This document shows, piece after piece, positions 6,729 to 12,675 of a stretch of DNA of 15,055 bases. The translations under genes and the position numbers were made by a program. The notes under the pieces are model-generated. The model was not told where the DNA came from. It saw only the letters and a list, made by a program, of their open reading frames with translations, and searched no databases. The first letter of the stretch is position 1, and every line of letters begins with the position of its first letter. The DNA comes from Phycisphaerae bacterium. Its GTDB lineage: Bacteria; Planctomycetota; Phycisphaerae; Sedimentisphaerales; Anaerohalosphaeraceae. Location: NCBI GenBank assembly GCA_003567095.1, contig PXAQ01000144.1, forward strand, positions 1 to 15,055, in the 5' to 3' direction.

Positions 6729-8159
6729 TTACCGCGGGTCATGCAATTCAAAGGCCAGGGCATAGGCGCGGTCTTTCTGGAAGACACGGTTGCGGATGTC
6801 GATGTGGTAAACACCGTCCTGGGGCAAGGTCAGGGCGGCTTTGCGAAGATTGTTGTCCGGGTCGTATTCGGCGAACAGCAGCTGCCCGTCGGGCGATTTG
6901 ACCTCCAGCCGCAGGTTAAAGCGCGGCGCCTCTTCGACGTAGGAGGCCGCCGAGCGGCGCAGCAACCTGCGGTGCCAGGTCACCGTCAGCACCAGTCGCT
7001 GGTTTTGCCGGGCGGCCACAGCGTACCGGTGGTGTTCATAGAAGCCCAGCGTTTCGCAGGCCCAGCCGCGGTCTTGCTCAAGCGTCGTGCCGGGATGCAC
7101 GCGCCCGGCCTCGAGCAAGGCCATCGCGCCGCCAACATCCAGACGCCCGTATCCCCGCTCAGGATGCCAGAGGACCTCATCGTTGTCTGTTGGCTGGCCG
7201 GACTTGTCCAGCACATTCGGATCGGCGGCGTTGACGACGATGGCCTTGAGGGTCAGGCTTTTGGCGTCGTCGGGCATATCGGTCTGCGCGGCCCGCTGCA
7301 ACAGCACAGCGGCCGCACCGGCGGTATGAGGCGCAGCGAAGCTGGTTTCGCCGCGTGTCGAGCCGGCTGCCGACCAGGCTGTGTCGCTGGAGGCGTTTGG
7401 AATCATCAGCCGATGGGCCGGGGCCGTCAGGTCCGGCTTGCGGCGGCCATCCGGTGTGGGGCCGGGGTTGGAAATTGAGCCGACCACGCGGTGGCGGCCC
7501 TGTTGGTCCAAGACCAGCCCGCCGGTGGTGACGCCGTTGAATGCGTCGCCAAACACGGTCACCGACGTGTCGCTGTTGCCGGCGGCGTTGGCGAAAAACA
7601 CGTCGTAATGCTCGGCGTAATAATCGTAAATCGCACTCCAGATCGATGAGCCGTCAGGCGTGACGGCGCCGGCGGGGATCTGAATGCCGGTGACTACCAC
7701 GCGGCAGCCCTGGTTGACGATCAATTCGTGCAAGGCGCGATCCAGCGTAAAGGGCGACAGGCTGTCGTCGAAGATGCGCGCGCTGTGAAGACGCGCGCCC
7801 GGGGCGACGCCCCGACACGCCGGGCAGTCCGAGCCGCCTTGGGCGACAACAATCCCGGCCACCTGTGTATCATGCGAGTTGGCCCGCAAACCCTGACCGG
7901 TAAAATCGTGATTGATCACCGCGCGTTCGCCCCCAGTGACAGCAAAGGCCTCGTGCGAGGCGCGTGCATTGCCGGAGGACAGCATGGCAACGCCGATCCC
8001 CTCGCCGGTCAGACCGTGCCGGTGAGCGATACGGGCATCAATGCCGTCGGGCCCGACCGATTCGACCAGCGCCTGCGTGGAGGCCGACAGCAGGCAGACG
8101 ATGAAAGCGCCGGGCAGTAGAGTCAGGCACGTCCGGATGTGTTGGCCAAACCATTGCAT
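6729..8159 (-). CDS. secreted subtilase-like (S8) protein, catalytic Asp replaced
   Basis: A 476-residue protein with a signal peptide (hydrophobic 11-26, likely cleavage after TQA at 30) followed by a peptidase S8 fold at about 45-355. The His motif is present as NSHDTQVAG (His96, usual form HGTHVAG), the oxyanion Asn in NAAGNS (Asn195) and the Ser motif as GETSFAAPHTAG (Ser273, usual GTSMAAPHVAG). The Asp motif is not: where active enzymes have VAVxDTG, this one reads GVAMLSSG, with Ser61 in place of Asp. Unless another acid substitutes, it should be a weak or dead protease. Residues 380-476 look like a beta-sandwich similar to PPC domains. It has no PEP-CTERM tail. It starts just after the terminator of the PTS gene, so it needs its own promoter or readthrough, and I see neither a clear promoter nor a strong Shine-Dalgarno site. 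Confidence 0.85.
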   Translation of the reverse strand: MQWFGQHIRTCLTLLPGAFIVCLLSASTQALVESVGPDGIDARIAHRHGLTGEGIGVAMLSSGNARASHEAFAVTGGERAVINHDFTGQGLRANSHDTQVAGIVVAQGGSDCPACRGVAPGARLHSARIFDDSLSPFTLDRALHELIVNQGCRVVVTGIQIPAGAVTPDGSSIWSAIYDYYAEHYDVFFANAAGNSDTSVTVFGDAFNGVTTGGLVLDQQGRHRVVGSISNPGPTPDGRRKPDLTAPAHRLMIPNASSDTAWSAAGSTRGETSFAAPHTAGAAAVLLQRAAQTDMPDDAKSLTLKAIVVNAADPNVLDKSGQPTDNDEVLWHPERGYGRLDVGGAMALLEAGRVHPGTTLEQDRGWACETLGFYEHHRYAVAARQNQRLVLTVTWHRRLLRRSAASYVEEAPRFNLRLEVKSPDGQLLFAEYDPDNNLRKAALTLPQDGVYHIDIRNRVFQKDRAYALAFELHDPR

Positions 8160-8195
8160 GGCTGTCTGCGCAATTTCAGTTAGTGTGCTGTGAAT

Positions 8196-8222
8196 AAAAA
8201 AAGCGTCGTCAAATGACGACGC
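8196..8222 (-). terminator. intrinsic terminator after the PTS EIIA gene
   Basis: Read on the - strand, a perfect 8-bp stem (GCGTCGTC/GACGACGC, 8222-8215 with 8210-8203) closes a four-base loop and is followed by seven T (8202-8196). It begins nine bases after the EIIA stop and ends 36 bases before the subtilase start. Confidence 0.92.
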
Positions 8223-8230
8223 CCAGGCTG

Positions 8231-8689
8231 TTATTCTGATTCTTTGCCGCTGATCAGCGAAAACACCTCTTCCGGCGAAGCGGCATTCTCAAGCTGTGTC
8301 TTGAACGGGGCGTCCAGCAAAAGTCGGCTGATCCGCGCCAGGGCCTGGATATGCGGGCCCGTCTGGTCGGGCGGGGAGATCAGCAGCACGATGATCTGCA
8401 CGGGTTTGTCGTCAATGCTTTCAAAGTCAATCGCCTCGGCGGCGATGCCGATGGCCATGATCAGCTCTTTGACGGCGCCGCATTTTCCGTGCGGAATGGC
8501 GATGCCCGAGCCGATGCCGGTACTGCGCGTGGCCTCTCGAGCCATCACCGCCTCAAGCGCTTCGGCGCGGTCACTGAGAAGGCCTGCATCTGACAACACA
8601 TTGACCAATTCTTCAATGGCCTGGTTTTTGTCTTTGCTTTCCAGCGGCGCCTTAATGCAGGACGGCTGTAGTATCTGTGTCAGAATCAT
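8231..8689 (-). CDS. PTS EIIA domain protein, fructose/nitrogen (PtsN) type
   Basis: A 152-residue single-domain EIIA protein, the phosphoryl carrier that accepts phosphate from HPr-like proteins. The signature TRSTGIGSGIAIPHGK (54-69) holds the phosphorylated His67, and the second active-site histidine is in TGPHIQALARI (His113). Length matches stand-alone PtsN/FruA-type EIIA proteins. No EIIB, EIIC, HPr or EI gene is nearby, so a regulatory rather than transport role is likely (inference). It has its own promoter (8744-8772) and terminator (8196-8222), so it is probably monocistronic. A Shine-Dalgarno site is not evident before the ATG. Confidence 0.92.
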   Translation of the reverse strand: MILTQILQPSCIKAPLESKDKNQAIEELVNVLSDAGLLSDRAEALEAVMAREATRSTGIGSGIAIPHGKCGAVKELIMAIGIAAEAIDFESIDDKPVQIIVLLISPPDQTGPHIQALARISRLLLDAPFKTQLENAASPEEVFSLISGKESE

Positions 8690-8743
8690 AAGCGTACTTT
8701 TAACAAACTCAAGTTAAATGATTGTCTGATATACAAGCCAGTC

Positions 8744-8772
8744 CTTATAGCGATTTGAACGCCTCTTTGCAA
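8744..8772 (-). promoter_or_regulatory. sigma-70-type promoter of the PTS EIIA gene
   Basis: On the - strand TTGCAA (8772-8767), a 17-base spacer and TATAAG (8749-8744) fit a vegetative promoter. The transcript would start near 8737, leaving a leader of about 48 bases before the ATG at 8689. Confidence 0.6.
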
Positions 8773-8820
8773 CAGAATTATTCAAAAGATTTTACTATTT
8801 CAGCGGTTCAAAGTCTTGAA

Positions 8821-8869
8821 ACAGTCGCTGGGCCGATGCATATTCGGTCGGTATAAGCGTCTCGACTGT
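8821..8869. other. inverted repeat after the B12-binding-fold gene
   Basis: ACAGTCG (8821-8827) and CGACTGT (8863-8869) are perfect 7-bp arms, with a smaller CCGA/TCGG hairpin (8833-8836, 8844-8847) inside. It starts two bases beyond the stop of the gene at 8871-9605. It may protect or end that transcript, but there is no T-run, so it is not a standard intrinsic terminator. Confidence 0.4.
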
Positions 8870-8870
8870 C

Positions 8871-9605
8871 TCACTTAGCGGCGACGGTGGGCTCCGGAGA
8901 GCGGTTGTCTGTTTTTTTGCTGCGCGCGCGCTGTTTGATGGTGCGAACCGGTGTGGGCAGGGCCTCTGTCGGCAGCGAGGCGATATGGACCGCCTCAGAG
9001 GCGGTCTCGGCGTACAGATCGGCGCCGATTTCCTCCCAGAGACCCTCGGCTCGTTTAAATACCCCGCCGGACAGCATAATCCGCATATCCGGCCAGGCAT
9101 TGATTTGGCGGATGCGGTCGATCAGCTCGCGCACGGCCGGGGCCTCTTTGCCGTTGAAGCCGTACAGCAGCAGGACATGGGGGGCAAAGCCGTGAATGAA
9201 TTCCAGAATATCTTCATTGTTAACGGTCCCGCCGAGAAAGCGACACTGCCAGCCGTCGCTTTCGAATAAATCGCAGGTCATCTGGCCGCCCAGTTCGGCC
9301 TGCTCAGAGTTGGTCGTGATGATGACGATGCGCTTGTCCACGGCCGGGTGGCGGGGCAGTTTGTTTTGCAGTTGGTTGACGATGCTGCGGTTAATGCGTG
9401 CGGCCAGGGCCTCCTGAGCCGGTAAAATGCGGTCCTGGCGATACAGATTGTCAATCTCGACCATGATCGGCCAGATCACATCCATATAAATGTGGTGGGC
9501 CAGAGCACCGCCTTGCAGGGCCTGCTCGATGATGCTGCGGCAGACCATACGATCACCTTCCAAAAGAGCCTCCAGATACCGTTCGCGAGTGAGTTGCTTA
9601 ATCAT
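8871..9605 (-). CDS. B12-binding-domain protein lacking usual cobalamin ligands
   Basis: A 244-residue protein with the layout of MerR-less CarH/corrinoid-type modules: a helical cap (about 5-85, RYLEALLEGDR... LPAQEALAARIN) and a Rossmann-like B12-binding domain (about 90-210, IVIITTNSEQAELGGQM, LGGTV, VLLLYGF, MLSGGVF), then a basic tail (220-244). The lower-ligand motif DxHxxG reads E101-Q-A103-E-L-G106, so the histidine is missing, and the cap has QEALA where CarH-like proteins have an EH pair. It could bind cobalamin without a protein ligand, another ligand, or none. The start ATG at 9605 is chosen because GGAAGG lies about ten bases upstream and the family begins here; upstream in-frame ATG (9623) and TTG (9641) are less likely. 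A regulatory role is inference. The nearest downstream gene, EIIA, has its own promoter. Confidence 0.8.
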   Translation of the reverse strand: MIKQLTRERYLEALLEGDRMVCRSIIEQALQGGALAHHIYMDVIWPIMVEIDNLYRQDRILPAQEALAARINRSIVNQLQNKLPRHPAVDKRIVIITTNSEQAELGGQMTCDLFESDGWQCRFLGGTVNNEDILEFIHGFAPHVLLLYGFNGKEAPAVRELIDRIRQINAWPDMRIMLSGGVFKRAEGLWEEIGADLYAETASEAVHIASLPTEALPTPVRTIKQRARSKKTDNRSPEPTVAAK

Positions 9606-10008
9606 AGATTCTTGCCTTCCCATTTTTCTAAGTTTTACCAAATTACCCTTATATTATTTTGTTTGTTAAATTGGGCAGCTTACATTGTTCACTATCGGGC
9701 GCGTGCGTTGAAAATCTTTAGTTAAAATAGGCAATCTAGAGGAACTGGGAAATCTCCTTGATGGCTGCAATAAACCTCATAACCTCTTTCAATACAGACA
9801 TTTATTGATTGACCGGTTTTTTTGGGCCGATAATCAGGGCTTTCAAGTACTGATTTTGTGACGAATTTTTTACAAAAAATTTCAAAAACTAGCGTCCGTC
9901 GTTTTTCCTGAAAGAAAAAAATGAGAAATTATAAAAAAAATTTGCGACATAACCCTCTTATGAAAAACAACTTATAACGTCCCAGAAAAAATGCCCTCAA
10001 ATGGCTAC
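9606..10008. other. AT-rich intergenic stretch without genes
   Basis: No ORF above 25 codons with a ribosome site was found. It holds a hairpin AATCAG/CTGATT (9832-9837 with 9850-9855, CTT/AAG nested inside, then TTT), and a perfect all-AT inverted repeat AATTTTTT-AC-AAAAAATT (9864-9881). Several A- and T-tracts around 9860-9950 suggest bent DNA. It must contain the - strand promoter for the gene at 8871-9605; ATATAAG near 9650 (- strand) is a possible -10, but no matching -35 is seen. Confidence 0.5.
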
Positions 10009-10037
10009 TTGACTTTTTATTATTTTTGGCGTAAACT
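10009..10037 (+). promoter_or_regulatory. promoter of the tandem PEP-CTERM genes
   Basis: TTGACT (10009-10014), a 17-base spacer and TAAACT (10032-10037) give a fair sigma-70-type match, with AT-rich DNA upstream that could act as an UP element. The predicted transcript begins near 10044 and has a leader of about 170 bases before the ATG at 10214. Confidence 0.55.
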
Positions 10038-10056
10038 AGACCATACTAAATAAGGT

Positions 10057-10099
10057 CCGTGAAAGGGGAAAAAGCCCTCTCGACAGTTCTATTTCACGG
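10057..10099 (+). promoter_or_regulatory. structured 5' leader hairpin
   Basis: CCGTGAAA (10057-10064) pairs perfectly with TTTCACGG (10092-10099). Inside, GGG (10065-10067) pairs with CCC (10075-10077) over a GAAAAAG loop, leaving a 14-base unpaired strand TCTCGACAGTTCTA. It begins about 13 bases after the predicted transcription start. It does not match any riboswitch consensus I know. It could be an RNA stabiliser or a regulatory element for the two PEP-CTERM genes. Confidence 0.45.
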
Positions 10100-10213
10100 T
10101 TAGATGTCCGTTTCCTGAGAAAACTTGTTTAAAGACGTTTTTTGAGTTGTTAGAGACAGAAATTACAGGTGGATGATGAAGTTAAATGTTAATTTTTTAT
10201 GGGGAGAACGAAA

Positions 10214-10891
10214 ATGAGTAGATCAATTAAGCTCTTGCTTGCGGTAACAATTGTGTTTGGTTCGGCGGCACTGGCGGCGCCCAGTTATATCAGCGATGGG
10301 CTGATGACATGGGAGCGTGGAGCACCGGGGTCGACTTGGCAGGACTGGACGTTCGGCACTGGCCAGAACCCGGCCACACCTGAAGACTATTACAACCCCT
10401 ACGGCACGCCAGACGCAACATTTACGGGAACTGACACCCCTGCAGGTCAGCCATACAGTGTAGAATTTGGCTGGGAAAGTGAGTGGCGCAATCGTGATGG
10501 AGTCTGGGCCGGGGATACGCTGGCTGCGGATTTTTATGTCCCGAATTCAGGTGGAACTGATTTGCCCAAAATTATCTGGTTTGAGATGGAGTATCAAGCA
10601 GCACTTGTTACGATGGACCCAGAGGTCATCGTGGCAGGCGATTATGACGTTTCACGGTTTCATTATGAGATTATCAGTGACTATGATGATGACTGGAGAA
10701 CGATGGTTATCGGCTGGAGGGTTAACCCGGCGCCGTATGAAGAAAATATTGAATTTGAGCTCTGGGGTACCGGCGGTTTTGTCAGTTCGGTGAGCATTGA
10801 TACGATAGTCGTTCCGGCTCCGGCGGCGCTGCCGCTGGCGGGAATAGGGCTGATTTTGGTGCAGCATCTAAAACGCAAAAAATGTTTGTGA
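10214..10891 (+). CDS. PEP-CTERM sorting domain protein (VPAPAA variant)
   Basis: A 225-residue exported protein of unknown function. The ATG at 10214 is chosen because GGGGAGA lies eight bases upstream; an in-frame ATG at 10199 would place five residues before the signal peptide and lacks such a site. The signal peptide is MSRSIKLLLAVTIVFGSAALA. The body is acidic and aromatic, with DWTFGT, NPYGTP, GVWAGD, KII and a W-RVNPAP-YEE block that also occur in the next gene, so the two are diverged paralogues. The tail is VVPAPAALPLAGIGLILV followed by HLKRKKCL, a sorting signal with lysine-rich end. The next gene follows after a 31-base gap and probably shares the transcript from 10009-10037. Confidence 0.83.
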   Translation: MSRSIKLLLAVTIVFGSAALAAPSYISDGLMTWERGAPGSTWQDWTFGTGQNPATPEDYYNPYGTPDATFTGTDTPAGQPYSVEFGWESEWRNRDGVWAGDTLAADFYVPNSGGTDLPKIIWFEMEYQAALVTMDPEVIVAGDYDVSRFHYEIISDYDDDWRTMVIGWRVNPAPYEENIEFELWGTGGFVSSVSIDTIVVPAPAALPLAGIGLILVQHLKRKKCL

Positions 10892-10922
10892 GACTAACAA
10901 CAAGATTTAAAGGGGAATGATG

Positions 10923-11513
10923 ATGAAGAAGATTTTGATGGTTTTGGCTCTATGTTTTTTGGCTTCGAGTGTTCTGGCCGGTCCCGCTTACACCAATCAA
11001 AAGTGGACATTTAGTACGGAGGATGGCCCGCAAGGTATGGCACCTGACAATCCTGAGGGTAACCCATTCGGTCTTTCCATTGCCTCAATCAATACCCCCC
11101 CGAACTGGTCTGTTCAGTGGGATACTGAAGGTTTTTGGGAAGGTGATGGATTCAATATCATCGTTGATATTGAGAACAACCCGATCCCTAACGCCTACAA
11201 GATTATCGAAGTTTCGGCGGTTTTTCGTGGAGACCTTTCGCTTTCATGGATTCTCGATGATTCAGACAGTCACTTTGATAGAATAAGCAGGTCGATCAGC
11301 CCCATAGAGGGTACTGACTGGCTGCTGCTTGAGGATGAATGGTATATTGCGCCAAATCCCTCATCAGAGAAACTCTGTTTCGGTTTCGCCGGCATTGACG
11401 GCCAACAGGCCGCGCTTGCCAGTTTTGAAGTATCGACTTGGTGTATTCCTGAGCCAGCCACGATGGCGTTGCTGGGTTTGGGCGGCATGGCGCTGTTGCG
11501 AAGACGCAAATAA
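10923..11513 (+). CDS. PEP-CTERM sorting domain protein (classical PEPAT tail)
   Basis: A 196-residue exported protein of unknown function, diverged paralogue of the preceding gene: it keeps KWTFST, NPEGNPFG, GFWEGD, KII and DWLLLEDEWYIAPNPSSE in the same order. Signal peptide MKKILMVLALCFLASSVLA. The tail is a textbook planctomycete-type sorting signal: IPEPATMALLGLGGMALL, then RRRK. Three ATG codons follow one another (10917, 10920, 10923) directly after AGGGGA; the third has the best spacing (six bases), so it is chosen, but two extra Met residues are possible. Transcription likely ends at the hairpin at 11589-11632. Confidence 0.85.
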   Translation: MKKILMVLALCFLASSVLAGPAYTNQKWTFSTEDGPQGMAPDNPEGNPFGLSIASINTPPNWSVQWDTEGFWEGDGFNIIVDIENNPIPNAYKIIEVSAVFRGDLSLSWILDDSDSHFDRISRSISPIEGTDWLLLEDEWYIAPNPSSEKLCFGFAGIDGQQAALASFEVSTWCIPEPATMALLGLGGMALLRRRK

Positions 11514-11588
11514 GGGGTTTCTGGGACGCAGTAATTTTAGCACGACATCTTGACATCCGTTACAGGTGTCGATGAAATTGTCACGATG

Positions 11589-11632
11589 CGACCGGGTTGA
11601 ACGGCACTCCGATTCAGCGCGGTCGTTTTTTT
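11589..11632 (+). terminator. intrinsic terminator overlapping the convergent glycosyltransferase end
   Basis: CGACCG (11589-11594) pairs with CGGTCG (11620-11625), enclosing a smaller GAA-GG/CC-TTC hairpin, and is followed by seven T (11626-11632). It lies 75 bases after the stop of the gene at 10923-11513. Its right arm and T-run are also the last codons of the convergent gene at 11614-12411, where the T-run reads as a lysine pair. Confidence 0.72.
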
Positions 11633-12411
11633 ATACCGGTCGGACGGTCATGCTTTTTGAGTACATCGCCGTATTGGTTTTTGAGCCAAACCAGATCCCG
11701 CAGGACCCTGAAGGCTTCACGTGTGGGCTTGAGGCGGCTGTCCGGATCCCATGACCAGTCAACCGGAAATTCGGATATCGTATAGCCATGTTTCATCGCC
11801 AGCAGGATGATTTCCACGTCAAACATAAAGCCGTCGATAGCAGCCTGGGCATACAGGCGGCGTGCAACGTCGCCGTCATAGACCTTGAATCCGCATTGGG
11901 TGTCGGTCAGGTTGGCCAGGCGCTTAAGATCGTGAATCAGCAGCCAATGAAACAGCCGCGAACAGAGCCGGCGGTACCATGATTGGGGACGATGAATATG
12001 GCTGACATGCATCCTGCGTGAGCCGTGGGCGATTTGGCATGGGCCGTTCTGGATCAGTTTGATGCCCGTCATCGTCTCTTCATACGGCACGCAGCAGCCG
12101 CTGTCGGCGAACATCACATAACGTCCCCGCGTTTGAGCTATGCCGGTGCGAACAGCGCAGCCTTTGCCGCGGTTGCGCTCCAGCTGCAGTACCCGTACGG
12201 GGATGGCGGTGTGGGCGGCGCACTTTTGGGCCACCTGGGCGGTTTTATCTCGACTGCCATCGTCGACAATGAGGATTTCGCCGCCGTCCGGAAATTCCGA
12301 CAGAAACGCCGCCGCGGCGGCAATGTCGCCGCACACTTTGCGGGATTCCTCATACGTCGGAATCACAATCGAAAGACCAAGTTGTCCGGTGTTATCTGCG
12401 CCCATAAACAT
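11614..12411 (-). CDS. family 2 glycosyltransferase (polyprenyl-phosphate sugar transferase-like)
   Basis: A 265-residue GT-A fold enzyme most like dolichyl- or polyprenyl-phosphate glucosyl/mannosyl transferases (Alg5/DPM group), which move a sugar from a nucleotide donor to a lipid phosphate at the inner face of the membrane. Motifs: LSIVIPTYEES (13-23), IVDDGSRDKT (48-57), NRGKGCAVRTGI (80-91), FADSGCCVPYEE (101-112, position of the metal-binding DxD but with D103-S-G105), TDTQCGFKVY, GFMFDVEIILLA and WSWDPDSRLKP. There are no clear transmembrane helices, so it is probably peripheral. The ATG at 12411 has AAGGA six bases upstream. The product could serve the exopolysaccharide or glycoprotein pathway often paired with PEP-CTERM export, but that link is inference from position only. 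Confidence 0.88.
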   Translation of the reverse strand: MFMGADNTGQLGLSIVIPTYEESRKVCGDIAAAAAFLSEFPDGGEILIVDDGSRDKTAQVAQKCAAHTAIPVRVLQLERNRGKGCAVRTGIAQTRGRYVMFADSGCCVPYEETMTGIKLIQNGPCQIAHGSRRMHVSHIHRPQSWYRRLCSRLFHWLLIHDLKRLANLTDTQCGFKVYDGDVARRLYAQAAIDGFMFDVEIILLAMKHGYTISEFPVDWSWDPDSRLKPTREAFRVLRDLVWLKNQYGDVLKKHDRPTGIKKRPR

Positions 12412-12675
12412 CCATTTTCCTTATCCTTTCACTACTGTACCTGACACAATCAGCGATGAAAAGAAAATTCGGCACCTCAAATCCATAACGATGAAAATAA
12501 CAGGGTACTCCAGCCGAACCGGCGGGACGCTGCTGGACATGAATTTAATCCGCAGATCCTGCACCGCGAGGGGCTCAGTAAACTGGCAAGAATTTTGTTT
12601 GCGGTTCAGGGCATTGCTTTTATATTGGCCGCTATCTGATGATGAACACTGGTTTTTTTTTTGTGAAAGTGCCCG
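12412..12675. other. divergent intergenic region, glycosyltransferase / M24 peptidase
   Basis: This must carry promoters for both flanking genes. For the + strand gene, TTGCGG (12599-12604), 16 bases and TATATT (12621-12626) is a weak candidate. A - strand frame at 12421-12540 (39 codons, no ribosome site, stop overlapping the glycosyltransferase ribosome site) and a + strand frame at 12491-12694 (67 codons) are probably chance. A + strand frame with no start codon runs 12460-12636 and ends in a helix-like stretch LARILFAVQGIAFILAAI; it may be a vestige. A run of ten T lies at 12653-12662. Confidence 0.35.

Noticed and set aside
8795..8870. A - strand frame continuing past the B12-fold gene that reads like protein (TVETLIPTEYASAQRLF) and might indicate a frameshift.
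   Set aside because: The main frame ends naturally in a basic tail, the alternative frame upstream is Arg/Pro-rich shadow sequence, and the inverted repeat at 8821-8869 explains the base pattern.
10044..10130. Cyclic-di-GMP, manganese or other known riboswitch in the PEP-CTERM leader.
   Set aside because: None of the conserved core sequences I know for these classes is present; only a generic nested hairpin is seen.
12421..12540. 39-codon - strand ORF ending just before the glycosyltransferase start, a possible leader peptide.
   Set aside because: No ribosome site, no composition bias and no domain; short frames of this length are expected by chance.
12653..12662. Run of ten T before the M24 peptidase start as a terminator or phase-variable tract.
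   Set aside because: No stem precedes it on the + strand and it lies outside any coding frame that slippage would switch.
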